Shown piece after piece: positions 26,342 to 34,738 of a stretch of DNA of 64,000 bases. Positions within the stretch are counted from its first letter, which is position 1. Every line of letters starts with the position of its first letter. Below the pieces are notes generated by a model. That model was not told the DNA's origin. It did not search any database and saw only the letters and a program-made list of their open reading frames with translations. Both the position numbers and the translations under genes were made by a program. Origin of the DNA: Sporichthya polymorpha DSM 43042 (lineage in GTDB: Bacteria; Actinomycetota; Actinomycetes; Sporichthyales; Sporichthyaceae); the NCBI RefSeq assembly GCF_000384115.1, contig NZ_KB913029.1, positions 654,907-718,906 of the forward strand, in the 5' to 3' direction.

Positions 26342-27867
26342 CGGCGCTGAGCCAGGACCCCACCGTCACGTCGTCCGACTGGACGATCGAAACCCTGCAC
26401 GCCGCTTTCGAGCGGCAGCGCCAGGAGCACCTCAGGGCCGGGCCACCAGATCTCGCCCTGCGACGAAATCGGCTCGACCGCCTCGGCGCAGCCCTGGCCG
26501 GCAACGCCGACGCGTTGGTGCGGGCGATCAGCGCGGACTACGGCAACCGTCCTCTGGCGGGAGCCCTCGCCGCCGAGGTGCTCCTGCAGCTGGAGGACAT
26601 CCGGAGCACGAAGAAGAGCCTCGCCACCTGGATGAAGCCGCGTCACCCGCAGCCGCGTTATCTGCGGGCGGCGGGACTGGCGACCGGATTGAAAGCCTGG
26701 GTCGAGCCGACTCCGCTCGGGGTGGTCGGCGTCATCGCGCCGTGGAACTTCCCAGTGGCCCTCGCGGTCCAGCCCGCCATCGCCGCGATCGCCGCCGGCA
26801 ACCGGGTGATGATCAAGATGTCGGATCTGACGCCCCGTACGGCCGAGGCCCTCCGGTCGGCGATCGCCGCGCACTTCGACCCGGCGGAAGTCACCGTCGT
26901 CACCGGCGACCTGGACATTGCCACCGCGTTCAGTTCGCTGCCGTTCGACCACATCTTCTTCACCGGCTCCCCCGCGGTGGCCAAGCACATCCAGCGCGCC
27001 GCGGCGGACCACCTCACACCGGTCACGCTCGAGCTCGGCGGCAAGAGCCCGACCGTGCTGGCGCCGGACGCCGACGTGGCCAAGTGGGCAAAGCGAATCG
27101 TGAAGGCGCGACTGGCCAACAGTGGGCAGCTGTGCCTGAGCCCCGACTACGTCTTCGTGCCGCGCGCCCGGGTGAACGCCTTCCTCACCGCCGCCGAGGA
27201 CGCCTGCCGCAAGGCCCTGCCCACCGTTGCCGACAACACCGACTTCTGCACGATCATCAACGACAACCATTTCCGGCGGATCAGCGCCCTGATCGAGGAC
27301 GCCCGCAAGCGTGGCGCGACCGTGCGCGAGGTCATCCCCGCCGGCGAGCGACTGCCCGACGCCGCGACTCGGCGGATCCCTTTCACCCTCCTCACGGACA
27401 CCACGCCGGACATGGAGATCATGCAGGAGGAGATCTTCGGGCCGGTGCTCCCCGTCGTCCCGTACGACACGGTCGACGAGGTCATCGACGAGATCAACAG
27501 CCGCCCCGTCCCCCTCGGCTCGTACTGGTTCGGCCCCGACTCCGCGGACTTCCGCCGCTTCGTCGCGCGGACTCGCAGCGGCGGGGTGACGAGGAATGAC
27601 TTCGCCCTGCACGCCTCCCTGGCCGGGCTGCCGTTCGGCGGGGTCGGAAACAGCGGAACCGGCTACTACCACGGCCAGTACGGCTTCGAGACCTTCAGCC
27701 ACCTCCGCGCCGTCGCCGTGTCTCCGAACGCTTTCAGCCCTGTTTCCCTGCTCTCGCCTCCCTTCAATCCGGTGCTGGAGAAGGGCTTGCGCTCGGTCGT
27801 GGGGCTGTGGAGCAAGCGACTGGGCAAGAAGGCCACCCCCCACCACCGACCGAAAGGCACCACCTGA
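26338..27867 (+). CDS. Aldehyde dehydrogenase (coniferyl-aldehyde dehydrogenase-like)
   Basis: 509 residues from GTG 26338, overlapping the aldolase stop. PWNFPVAL, LELGGKSP (general base Glu) and Cys266 in NSGQLCLSP define the aldehyde dehydrogenase superfamily. The short cofactor domain and hydrophobic/basic C-terminus (LLSPPFNPVLEKGL) resemble the CalB/class 3-like group, whose tail can bind membranes. Likely oxidises an aliphatic or aromatic aldehyde released during side-chain removal. Confidence 0.9.
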   Translation: MTALSQDPTVTSSDWTIETLHAAFERQRQEHLRAGPPDLALRRNRLDRLGAALAGNADALVRAISADYGNRPLAGALAAEVLLQLEDIRSTKKSLATWMKPRHPQPRYLRAAGLATGLKAWVEPTPLGVVGVIAPWNFPVALAVQPAIAAIAAGNRVMIKMSDLTPRTAEALRSAIAAHFDPAEVTVVTGDLDIATAFSSLPFDHIFFTGSPAVAKHIQRAAADHLTPVTLELGGKSPTVLAPDADVAKWAKRIVKARLANSGQLCLSPDYVFVPRARVNAFLTAAEDACRKALPTVADNTDFCTIINDNHFRRISALIEDARKRGATVREVIPAGERLPDAATRRIPFTLLTDTTPDMEIMQEEIFGPVLPVVPYDTVDEVIDEINSRPVPLGSYWFGPDSADFRRFVARTRSGGVTRNDFALHASLAGLPFGGVGNSGTGYYHGQYGFETFSHLRAVAVSPNAFSPVSLLSPPFNPVLEKGLRSVVGLWSKRLGKKATPHHRPKGTT

Positions 27868-28643
27868 TGGGCATTCCGACCGCGTTGGTCACCGGGGCGG
27901 GCGCCGGCACCGGCCGCGAGTTCGTCAAGCTCTTGCTGGACGACGGTGCGAAGGTTCTCGCCGTCAGCCTGCTCAAGGACGAGCTCGACGACCTCGTCGC
28001 CGAGCTCGGCGCCGGGGACGACCGCCTGGTGATCCATCAGGCCGACCTGTCGGAGCCCGACGCCGCCGAAGCCCTGGTGGCCTGGTGCGAGGAGAACGGC
28101 CACGTCGTCGACATCCTGATCAACAACGCCGGCTTCGCGGTCTACGGGCTGCCCACCGAGGTCGACCTCGACCGGGTCCAGACGATGATCGGCCTCAACG
28201 TCACCACCTGCATGAAACTCTCGATCGCGTTCGCCCGCCAGATGCGCGATCGCGGCCGCGGGCGCATCCTCGTGATGGGCTCGACGGCGGGGATGGCCCC
28301 GACCCCGCGCCTGGGTGCGTATTGCGCGACCAAGGCCTTCACGAACAGCTTCCACTGGAGCCTGGGCTCGGAACTGCGCGGCACGGGGGTGACGCTCACC
28401 GTGGTCACGCCGGGCGGCTTCCAATCCAAGTTCGCCAGCACCGCCGGCGTCTCCGGACCGGCGCTGCTCACCAAGGTTTACGAGAAGGAGAAGCTCGACG
28501 CCAGGGGCGTGGCCGTCAAGGCGTACGCGGCCATGAAGAAGGGCCGTCCGACCGTGACGGTGGGCGCCGCCGGTCATGTCGCCAAGGGTATGGGCCGCGT
28601 CTTCTCCCCGCCGTTCATGGCCCGCTTGTTCAAATCGATGTAG
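27867..28643 (+). CDS. Short-chain dehydrogenase/reductase
   Basis: 258 residues from ATG 27867 (TGATG overlap with the preceding gene). TGAGAGTGRE cofactor loop, NNAG, MGSTAG, and active-site YCATK. The C-terminal part (VAKGMGRVFSPPFMARLF) is long and hydrophobic, like the DHRS/HSD17B12-type SDRs that associate with membranes. It sits between an aldehyde dehydrogenase and a membrane protein gene. Possibly an alcohol dehydrogenase of the pathway. Confidence 0.9.
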   Translation: MGIPTALVTGAGAGTGREFVKLLLDDGAKVLAVSLLKDELDDLVAELGAGDDRLVIHQADLSEPDAAEALVAWCEENGHVVDILINNAGFAVYGLPTEVDLDRVQTMIGLNVTTCMKLSIAFARQMRDRGRGRILVMGSTAGMAPTPRLGAYCATKAFTNSFHWSLGSELRGTGVTLTVVTPGGFQSKFASTAGVSGPALLTKVYEKEKLDARGVAVKAYAAMKKGRPTVTVGAAGHVAKGMGRVFSPPFMARLFKSM

Positions 28644-28657
28644 CCGAAGGAACTTCC

Positions 28658-29422
28658 ATGACCGCCGTGACACCCACACTCCACCAGCGCGCCCAGGCGT
28701 TCTGGATTTATGCCGGCTTGATGTCCGTGGTCGCCTTCACCATCGGCTGGGTGGGTCTGGAGGGCTTCCTGCCGCCGCTCGCGCCCTCAGACGGGCCAGA
28801 GGCGATCACGCAGGAGTTCGAGGCCCGGGCCACCGGTATCCGCCTCGGCGCCATCTTCATGATCGTCGGCACGATGTTCTGGGTTCCGTGGGCGACAGTC
28901 GTCGCGGCGCAGACGCGGTCCACCGAGGGCGTCCGACCGGTGAACGCCTGGACCCAGATCGGGTCCGCGGCGGTCGCGACCGCCGTGATCATCATGGGTC
29001 AGATGTTCTGGATCGTCGCCGCGTTCCGGGACCGGTCCCCGGAGATCACCCAACTGCTCAGCGACATGGGTTTCATCTGCGAAATCCTCCCCTTCATCAT
29101 CTTCGTCGTGTGGAACATCGCGCTGACCTGGTCGATCTTCCTCGACGACCGCGCACAGCCCGCGTATCCGCGGTGGGCCGCCTACTTCTCGCTCTGGTGC
29201 GCGCTGCTCTACGTGCCCGGCGGATGCCTCGCCTTCTTCTACGACGGCCCGTTCGCATGGGACGGGGCGCTGGCGTTCTATCTGCCGGCCATCGCCTTCT
29301 TCGTTTGGTTCCTCGGCTTCTCGCTGCTCACCCTCCAAGCGATCAAGCGCCAGCCGAGCATCGATGGCCACGCCGAGGTCCCGGCCGCCGAGGCCCCGAC
29401 GGCGCCGGTAGGAGTGGCCTGA
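28658..29422 (+). CDS. Six-helix membrane protein, paralogue 1 of a three-member set
   Basis: 254 residues with about six membrane helices. The motif GPFAWDG at residues 197-203, preceded by YPRWAAYF, is shared with the proteins at 32056 and 62236. GAAGGAA precedes the ATG. I do not recognise a characterised family. It is followed by cytochrome oxidase subunit III- and IV-like genes, an order repeated in the set at 62236-63901, so the three products probably form a membrane complex. Its place in a catabolic operon suggests electron transfer, uptake or protection. Function unknown. Confidence 0.8.
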   Translation: MTAVTPTLHQRAQAFWIYAGLMSVVAFTIGWVGLEGFLPPLAPSDGPEAITQEFEARATGIRLGAIFMIVGTMFWVPWATVVAAQTRSTEGVRPVNAWTQIGSAAVATAVIIMGQMFWIVAAFRDRSPEITQLLSDMGFICEILPFIIFVVWNIALTWSIFLDDRAQPAYPRWAAYFSLWCALLYVPGGCLAFFYDGPFAWDGALAFYLPAIAFFVWFLGFSLLTLQAIKRQPSIDGHAEVPAAEAPTAPVGVA

Positions 29423-29424
29423 CC

Positions 29425-30015
29425 ATGGTGACGATCAAACCGGTCAACTTGAAGGACTCCCCTAACGCGCACCTGCCGGGCGAAGCCGGCGTCTGGGTCT
29501 TCATCTTCGGCGACATGCTCGCCTTCGCGGTCTTCTTCGTGACTTTCACGATCGCCCGCGGCGGTGACCCCGACCTGTTCAACACCTCGGCGCGCGAACT
29601 GGAGGTGACATTCGGGGTGGTGAATACCCTCTTGCTGCTCAGCAGTTCCTGGTTCGTCGCCACCGCCGTGCGCGCGGTGCGGGCCGGCGAGCGCATGCTC
29701 GCGAGTCGGCTGCTCGGCGGCGCCATCGCCTGTGGCTTGGGCTTCGTCGGCAGCAAGGCCGTCGAGTGGTCCGCGAAGGTGGATTCCGACATCACCCCGA
29801 CGACCAACGTGTTCTTCACGTACTACTTCACCTTCACCGGGATCCACCTGCTGCACCTGCTGCTCGGTCTGCTGGGTCTCGTGATCATGCTCCGGGTGGT
29901 GCGGCGGCCGCCCCGCCCGTCCAACCAGCTCGTGCTCGAGGCCGGGGCCACCTTTTGGCACATGGTCGACCTGCTCTGGATCGTCCTGTTCCCGTTGCTG
30001 TACCTGATGAGGTGA
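29425..30015 (+). CDS. Cytochrome c oxidase subunit III-like protein (NorE-type)
   Basis: 196 residues with about five membrane helices. Family marks: PGEAGVWVFIFGDM at the N-terminus, FTGIHLLHLLLGL, and FWHMVDLLWIVLFPLLYL at the C-terminus. Subunit III/NorE proteins accompany heme-copper oxidases or nitric-oxide reductases, but no subunit I or II gene is present in the window. Follows the six-helix protein by two bases and precedes a subunit IV-like gene. Possibly an accessory for an oxidase or a separate small-molecule function. Confidence 0.85.
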   Translation: MVTIKPVNLKDSPNAHLPGEAGVWVFIFGDMLAFAVFFVTFTIARGGDPDLFNTSARELEVTFGVVNTLLLLSSSWFVATAVRAVRAGERMLASRLLGGAIACGLGFVGSKAVEWSAKVDSDITPTTNVFFTYYFTFTGIHLLHLLLGLLGLVIMLRVVRRPPRPSNQLVLEAGATFWHMVDLLWIVLFPLLYLMR

Positions 30016-30022
30016 CTCCAAG

Positions 30023-30313
30023 GTGAATCCCGCTCTGCAGACCCTGGCCCGGCACCGTCAGACCACCGTTGTGGTGGTCCTCGTCGTGGCCACCCTGCTG
30101 TCCTGGGGCCTGAGCGTCGAGCACGCACTCGACGGTTCGACCGGAACCAAGATTGCGACCGTGGCCATCCTCGGCATCGCCTTCGTCAAGGTGTCGTTCG
30201 TCGGGTTCGACTTCATGGAGATCCGGGGCGCCCCCGCGGTGCTCCGGTTGTTGTTCCAGATCTGGCTCGTCGTGGTCTTCCTGACCATCGCACTGTCGTA
30301 CCTGATCGCCTGA
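30023..30313 (+). CDS. Cytochrome c oxidase subunit IV-like protein (NorF-type)
   Basis: 96 residues, three predicted membrane helices (about 17-32, 43-60, 73-95). The segment FVKVSFVGFDFMEIRGAP is typical of prokaryotic subunit IV (PF03626) proteins. It starts seven bases after the subunit III-like gene. The same pair occurs at 63022/63308. Lacks any visible metal site, as expected for a small structural subunit. Confidence 0.85.
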   Translation: MNPALQTLARHRQTTVVVVLVVATLLSWGLSVEHALDGSTGTKIATVAILGIAFVKVSFVGFDFMEIRGAPAVLRLLFQIWLVVVFLTIALSYLIA

Positions 30314-30427
30314 CCTACCAGGCTGCCGCGGCGCGTTCTACGGACCGGAACCATCGCGTCCAAGGGACAGCCCGACGCTGCATGCTCACCCCTGGGAAGG
30401 CGAAGACGCCGAACGATGGAGGACGTC

Positions 30428-32059
30428 GTGACCGAAGGCATCGATTCCGAGGCGCGCAGTTTTCCCGACCTGATCGCCCGCTCCGCCGTGCGATTCGCGG
30501 ACCGGGACGCTGTGATCGACGCCGCGCACCGCCTGAGCTACGCCGATCTGGATCAGCAGATGCGCGCCGCCACGGCCGCCGCGGCCGCGGCCGGCATCGG
30601 GCCCGGCGACCGAGTGGCGATCTGGGCGCCCAACTGTGTGCGGTGGGTCGTGGCCGCGCTGGGGGTGCAGGCCTGCGGTGCGGCGATCGTCCCGCTGTCG
30701 ACGCGGTTGCGGGGTGAAGAGGCGGCTTACGTGATCCGAGCCAGCGGCGCCCGCGCCCTGTTCACGGTGCGCGGTTTCCTCGACGTCGACTACCCGGACT
30801 TGCTGACCTCCGCGGCTCCGGACTGCATCCTCCCCACCGTCCTACTCGCCGGCGCCGCCCGCGGCGACGAAGCGACCTGGGACACCTTCCTCTCCAAAGG
30901 CCGGGACGTGCCGGCGGCGGAGGTCACCGCCCGACTGGACGCCGTGGGACCGGACTCGGTCTCCGACATCATGTTCACCTCGGGGACCACCGGCGTCCCC
31001 AAGGGCGTGCTGACCACCCACAGGCAGAACCTGCTCGGCTGGCGCGACTACGCCAAGGCCCTGCTGCTCAACCCGGACGACCGCTCGCTGATCGTGCTGC
31101 CGCTCTCGCACAACTTCGGCTTCAAGGCAGGCTTCGTCTCGAGCGCGCTGGTCGGGGCTGCCGGGGTGATGCTCGACGTGTTCGACCTCAAGCGGGTCCT
31201 GAGCCTGATCGAGTCCGAGCGGATCACCGTCCTGTCCGGCACGCCCACGCTCGCCCAGGGGGTCCTGGACAGTCCTTTGCGGGCGGAGTTCGACGTCACC
31301 TCACTGCGCAAGGGGACCATCGCCGGCTCCGCCATCCCGGTGGAGCTCATCCACCGGATGCGGGCGGAGAACATCCTGCCGCACGTCATGAGCGGGTACG
31401 GCCTGTCCGAGTGCGCCGCGGGCGTCGCGCTCTCCGAGGTGGACGACCCGCCGGAGAAGATCGCGACCACTTGCGGGCGGGTCCGTCCACATGTCCAGGT
31501 CCGGGTCATCGACGACGACGGCAACGAGGTGCCGACCGGGGAGCCAGGGGAGATCACCGTCGCGGCTCCGACCGTGATGCTCGGCTACTACGACATGCCC
31601 GCCGAGACCGAGGCGGCGCTGGTCGACGGCTGGCTCCGTACCGGGGACATCGGAACGGTCGATGCCGAGGGGTACCTGCGCATCACCGATCGCAAGAAGG
31701 ACATGTTCATCGTGGGCGGGTTCAACGCCTACCCGGCGGAGATCGAGCTCGCCCTCATCCAGCACCCAGAGATCGCCGAGGTCGCGGTCGTCGGCGTCCC
31801 GGACGCTCGAATGGGCGAGGTCGGCGCGGCCTTCGTCGTCCGCACCCCCGGGTCCGAACTGGACGCCGACACCCTCACCCCCTGGATGCGGGAGCGGCTC
31901 GCCAACTACAAGGTGCCGCGGCACGTCCGCTTCGTGGACTCGCTCCCCCGCAACTCCATGCTCAAGGTCGACAAGCTCGTGCTGCGGCCGCAGGCCCGCG
32001 CCCTGTTCGCGCCAGAGCCGGCGAGGACCGAATCCCACGTCGAAGGGAACGCATCGTGA
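30428..32059 (+). CDS. Acyl-CoA synthetase (FadD3-like)
   Basis: About 543 residues from GTG 30428, five bases after GGAGG; an in-frame ATG at 30416 lacks a ribosome site at proper distance. The same GGAGGACGTCGTGA start context occurs at livG (44717). Motifs: FTSGTTGVPKG, SGYGLSE, RTGDIG, and catalytic Lys near the end (SMLKVDKL). Resembles FadD3/long-chain ligases that activate ring-derived propionates. Coupled to the following membrane protein by GTGA. Confidence 0.9.
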   Translation: MTEGIDSEARSFPDLIARSAVRFADRDAVIDAAHRLSYADLDQQMRAATAAAAAAGIGPGDRVAIWAPNCVRWVVAALGVQACGAAIVPLSTRLRGEEAAYVIRASGARALFTVRGFLDVDYPDLLTSAAPDCILPTVLLAGAARGDEATWDTFLSKGRDVPAAEVTARLDAVGPDSVSDIMFTSGTTGVPKGVLTTHRQNLLGWRDYAKALLLNPDDRSLIVLPLSHNFGFKAGFVSSALVGAAGVMLDVFDLKRVLSLIESERITVLSGTPTLAQGVLDSPLRAEFDVTSLRKGTIAGSAIPVELIHRMRAENILPHVMSGYGLSECAAGVALSEVDDPPEKIATTCGRVRPHVQVRVIDDDGNEVPTGEPGEITVAAPTVMLGYYDMPAETEAALVDGWLRTGDIGTVDAEGYLRITDRKKDMFIVGGFNAYPAEIELALIQHPEIAEVAVVGVPDARMGEVGAAFVVRTPGSELDADTLTPWMRERLANYKVPRHVRFVDSLPRNSMLKVDKLVLRPQARALFAPEPARTESHVEGNAS

Positions 32060-32790
32060 GGACCAGAATCCAGCTGATCTCGCTGTACTGCGGCCCGATC
32101 GGAATCCTGTTCTGGCTGTTCGGCTTCTTCCTCATCGGTGGACTCATCCCACCGCCGGAGCCGAGTTCGACCGCCGAGGAGATCGCCGGCTTCTACCGCG
32201 ACGAGACCAACGGGATCCGGGTCGGGCTGTTGCTGACCATGATCGGCAGCGCCCTGACCGCCCCCTGGGTCGCCGTCATCGCCGCCCAGATGAAGCGCAT
32301 CGAGCGGGAGTACTCACCGCTGTCGATGACGCAACTCGGCTGCGGCATGCTCGGCATCCTGCTCTTCATCTTCCCCGTGATGAACATGCAGGCGGCAGCG
32401 TTCCGTCCCGAGCGCGAGGACGACCTGATCCTGCTGATCAACGACATCGCCTGGATTCCGTTCGTCGGAGTGTGGGTGCTCGCCTCGATCCAGAACCTCG
32501 CGATCGCCGGCGCGATCTTTATGGACAGGGAGGGCGCAGTCTGGCCCCGCTGGGTCGGCTACTTCAACGTCTGGACCGCCCTGCTGTTCTGCCCCGGCTC
32601 GCTGCTCTACTTCTTCAAGGACGGACCGTTTGCGTGGGACGGTGCCCTGTCGTGGTGGTTCGTGGTCGTCGTCTTCGTGCTGTGGTTCGCCGTGATGCTC
32701 GTGACGACCCGTCAGGCGATTCTCAACCAGAACCTCGATGGCGAGGATCGGGACGAATTTTCGGTGGCTGCCGCCCCTCAATCCCGCTGA
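32056..32790 (+). CDS. Six-helix membrane protein, paralogue 2
   Basis: 244 residues from a GTG overlapping the ligase stop. Shares with 28658 and 62236 the segments WPRWVGYF and KDGPFAWDG and a similar six-helix layout, but no subunit III/IV genes follow. The last 68 bases overlap the 3' end of the convergent TetR gene, so both tails are constrained on both strands. No known function; a role tied to the adjacent ligase substrate is possible. Confidence 0.78.
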   Translation: MRTRIQLISLYCGPIGILFWLFGFFLIGGLIPPPEPSSTAEEIAGFYRDETNGIRVGLLLTMIGSALTAPWVAVIAAQMKRIEREYSPLSMTQLGCGMLGILLFIFPVMNMQAAAFRPEREDDLILLINDIAWIPFVGVWVLASIQNLAIAGAIFMDREGAVWPRWVGYFNVWTALLFCPGSLLYFFKDGPFAWDGALSWWFVVVVFVLWFAVMLVTTRQAILNQNLDGEDRDEFSVAAAPQSR

Positions 32791-33451
32791 GCACCAGGTC
32801 GGCCACCGCCCACGTGAGGCGCGCCCGTCCGGGCGTCCTCATGCCGGCGAAGAGGACCTCGTCGTGCAGCGCCAGCCCCAGCACCATCGAGATGATGGCT
32901 CGCACGGTCAGCTGCACGTCGATGTCGCGCAGCCCCAGTTCCTCGCCGTGTTCGGCAATGGCTTCCTCGAGCCGACGTAGGGGTGCGGCGAAGTTGGCGA
33001 CGGGCCGGTTCGCCCCGGCGACTTCGTGCCGGTGGTATTCCAGGTAGGTCAGGCAGAGCTCCCGGTTCCGGCTCATGAAGTCGAAGAACGAGCAGACGAA
33101 CGAGTGCACGAACTCCGCGCGCGACGCGGATGACGGGTGCAGCAGCGGACGTTCCCAGGAGTCGGTGAACTCCGCGACGAACGCCTCGTACCGGCCGACG
33201 ACGGCGGCGTCGAACAACCCTGGCTTGCTGCCGAACTGGGTGTAGACCAGCGCCTCGGACACCCCCGCGATGCGCGCCACCTCGCGCGTCGTCGTGCCCG
33301 CGTACCCCCGGGCCGAGAACGCCTCCTGGGCCGCGTCGAGAATCGCGGCCCGAAGTTGCGCGGTCGTGCGCCGTCGCCGCTTGCGCGGGATTTCCTCCAT
33401 GAGCCACCACCGGTCGTCGTGGGAGAGGTTCCGCCCCTCAGAACGATTCAT
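32723..33451 (-). CDS. TetR-family transcriptional regulator
   Basis: 242 residues if started at ATG 33451; ATG 33400 (MEEIPRKRRRR) is an alternative that gives the usual length. HTH at residues ~45-75 (TREVARIAGVSEALVYTQFG). Divergent from the AAA operon at 33518, with an inverted repeat (33453) right at its start. Convergent and overlapping by 68 bases with the membrane protein gene at 32056. Likely regulates the divergent operon. Confidence 0.9.
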   Translation of the reverse strand: MNRSEGRNLSHDDRWWLMEEIPRKRRRRTTAQLRAAILDAAQEAFSARGYAGTTTREVARIAGVSEALVYTQFGSKPGLFDAAVVGRYEAFVAEFTDSWERPLLHPSSASRAEFVHSFVCSFFDFMSRNRELCLTYLEYHRHEVAGANRPVANFAAPLRRLEEAIAEHGEELGLRDIDVQLTVRAIISMVLGLALHDEVLFAGMRTPGRARLTWAVADLVLSGIEGRQPPKIRPDPRHRGSG

Positions 33452-33452
33452 A

Positions 33453-33468
33453 AGGAGCGATTGCTCCT
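33453..33468. promoter_or_regulatory. Inverted repeat at TetR start
   Basis: AGGAGC-GATT-GCTCCT, a perfect 6-bp-arm repeat, one base upstream of the TetR ATG and about 50 bases before the divergent operon start. It could be the TetR operator. On the minus strand it also supplies the GAGGAG ribosome site, so it might instead be an RNA hairpin over that site. Confidence 0.45.
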
Positions 33469-33517
33469 CAAGCGTACGTTGCAGGGCAGTTCAGGTCGTC
33501 GAGCGGGGGAAACCGTG

Positions 33518-33760
33518 ATGATCTCCAGATACGCCGCGATGGACGCACGCGCCCGCGAGAAATTGGCGGTCGCCCTGCTGACCACGTTCCTGCTCGGGTG
33601 GATAGCGGTCTGCCTGGCGATCCAGGCCTGGCAGGCCCACCACCACGGTTACGGCGGCGGCATCACCAACCGCGGCCACCTCCCGGACGAGATCGTCGAA
33701 CGCTTCGGCGGCACCCCGGGGATGACCAAGGAGGAACTGATGGAGCTGACCAACCGATGA
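33518..33760 (+). CDS. Small single-helix membrane protein of the AAA operon
   Basis: 80 residues. One membrane helix (about 17-38), followed by a His-rich stretch AHHHGYGGG and an acidic, soluble tail ending MTKEELMELTNR. A GGGGGAAA ribosome site precedes GTG/ATG at 33515-33518. First of four genes joined by ATGA overlaps or a one-base gap. I recognise no family. The His cluster next to the membrane could bind a metal. Confidence 0.7.
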   Translation: MISRYAAMDARAREKLAVALLTTFLLGWIAVCLAIQAWQAHHHGYGGGITNRGHLPDEIVERFGGTPGMTKEELMELTNR

Positions 33761-34029
33761 CCGCCTTCTTGGAGGACACCGCGCGGATCTCCGCGACCCT
33801 CGCGGTGCTCGCCCTGGTCCTGCTGGTGTGGGCCTTGATCCTGCCCAATCTCACGCCGTTCCCGGTGACGTTCACCCCGTCGCAGGCCGAGGCCGAGCGG
33901 CAACGCGCGGCGCGCTACGAGCGCCTGCACCGAACGACCCTGCGGGTCGACATCATCTTCTTCGTCTGGCTCGTGGTCGAAGGTGCCCTGCTCGTCCCCT
34001 GGCTGTTCCTCAAGTATGGGATGCAGTGA
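33757..34029 (+). CDS. Small two-helix membrane protein of the AAA operon
   Basis: 90 residues with two membrane helices (about 12-30 and 66-86) joined by a charged loop (QAEAERQRAARYERLHR). The ATG overlaps the previous stop (ATGA). No recognisable domain. Presumably a subunit of a membrane complex with the neighbours at 33518 and 34031. Confidence 0.7.
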   Translation: MTAFLEDTARISATLAVLALVLLVWALILPNLTPFPVTFTPSQAEAERQRAARYERLHRTTLRVDIIFFVWLVVEGALLVPWLFLKYGMQ

Positions 34030-34030
34030 C

Positions 34031-34738
34031 ATGACAGAGACGGCAAGTTCCGCCCTCACGCAGTCCGCCGCCGAGGTACAGGAGCAGGCGGAGGCGCAGG
34101 CCCAGGCCGATCGCGGGGACCGCTGGTTCATCAGCGGCTGTGTCGTCTGCGGCACCTGGGTACTCGGTCCGATCGGCGTGATCATGCTGATCTACGGCAT
34201 GGTGCAGATGAAGAAGGCGGAGCGACGCGGCGCCAGCATCCGGCCCTGGGCCATCACCTGGATCGGCGGATTCATCCTCGTCGACACGTCGGTGAACTTC
34301 TTCGCCTGGGGCATGGACTTCCTCTGGGCCCACGACTCGACGTTGGGCTCCAGCCTCTGGATCGATTACGGCCGCCTCGTCGACGGCGGCTACATGTACG
34401 ACTACAACACCGACCGGCTCGGCGGCGTGGCCGACAACGGTGAGAAGTCCGTGCAGCTCGCGATGGTGCTGATGGGCATGCCGATCAAGATGGTGGCCGC
34501 CTGGGGCTTTCTCCGGCTGAAGCAGTGGGGCCTGCAGTGGACGCTGATCTCGTACTGGATGTACTTCGCGTTCTGGATGGTCTACCTCACCAACATGATG
34601 CAGGACTACCCGTTGCGATTCGGTAGTTCGGACTACGGCGTGATCGGCTTCTGGTTGCTCGTGAACGTGCCGTTCCTCGGGCCTCTCGTGCTCCTGCCCT
34701 ATCTGCACACGGTTCGACGGGACCTGTGGAAACCATGA
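34031..34738 (+). CDS. Five-helix membrane protein of the AAA operon
   Basis: 235 residues: an N-terminal Ala/Gln/Glu-rich soluble segment, then about five helices (30-50, 65-85, 138-160, 170-190, 205-225). Conserved-looking polar residues lie within or next to helices (VDTSVNFFAWGMDFLWAHDS). This recalled copper membrane monooxygenases, but I find none of their family motifs. The stop overlaps the AAA gene start, so both are made together. Function unknown; possibly a membrane oxidoreductase or transporter core. Confidence 0.68.
   Translation: MTETASSALTQSAAEVQEQAEAQAQADRGDRWFISGCVVCGTWVLGPIGVIMLIYGMVQMKKAERRGASIRPWAITWIGGFILVDTSVNFFAWGMDFLWAHDSTLGSSLWIDYGRLVDGGYMYDYNTDRLGGVADNGEKSVQLAMVLMGMPIKMVAAWGFLRLKQWGLQWTLISYWMYFAFWMVYLTNMMQDYPLRFGSSDYGVIGFWLLVNVPFLGPLVLLPYLHTVRRDLWKP

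Noticed and set aside
28658-30313. A complete cytochrome c oxidase or nitric-oxide reductase operon
   Set aside because: Only subunit III- and IV-like genes are present; no subunit I or II with heme ligands or copper site is found on either strand.
34031-34738. Possible copper membrane monooxygenase (PmoC/AmoC-like) subunit
   Set aside because: The in-membrane Asp/His/Asn residues recall this group, but none of its family motifs nor companion A/B subunits could be seen.
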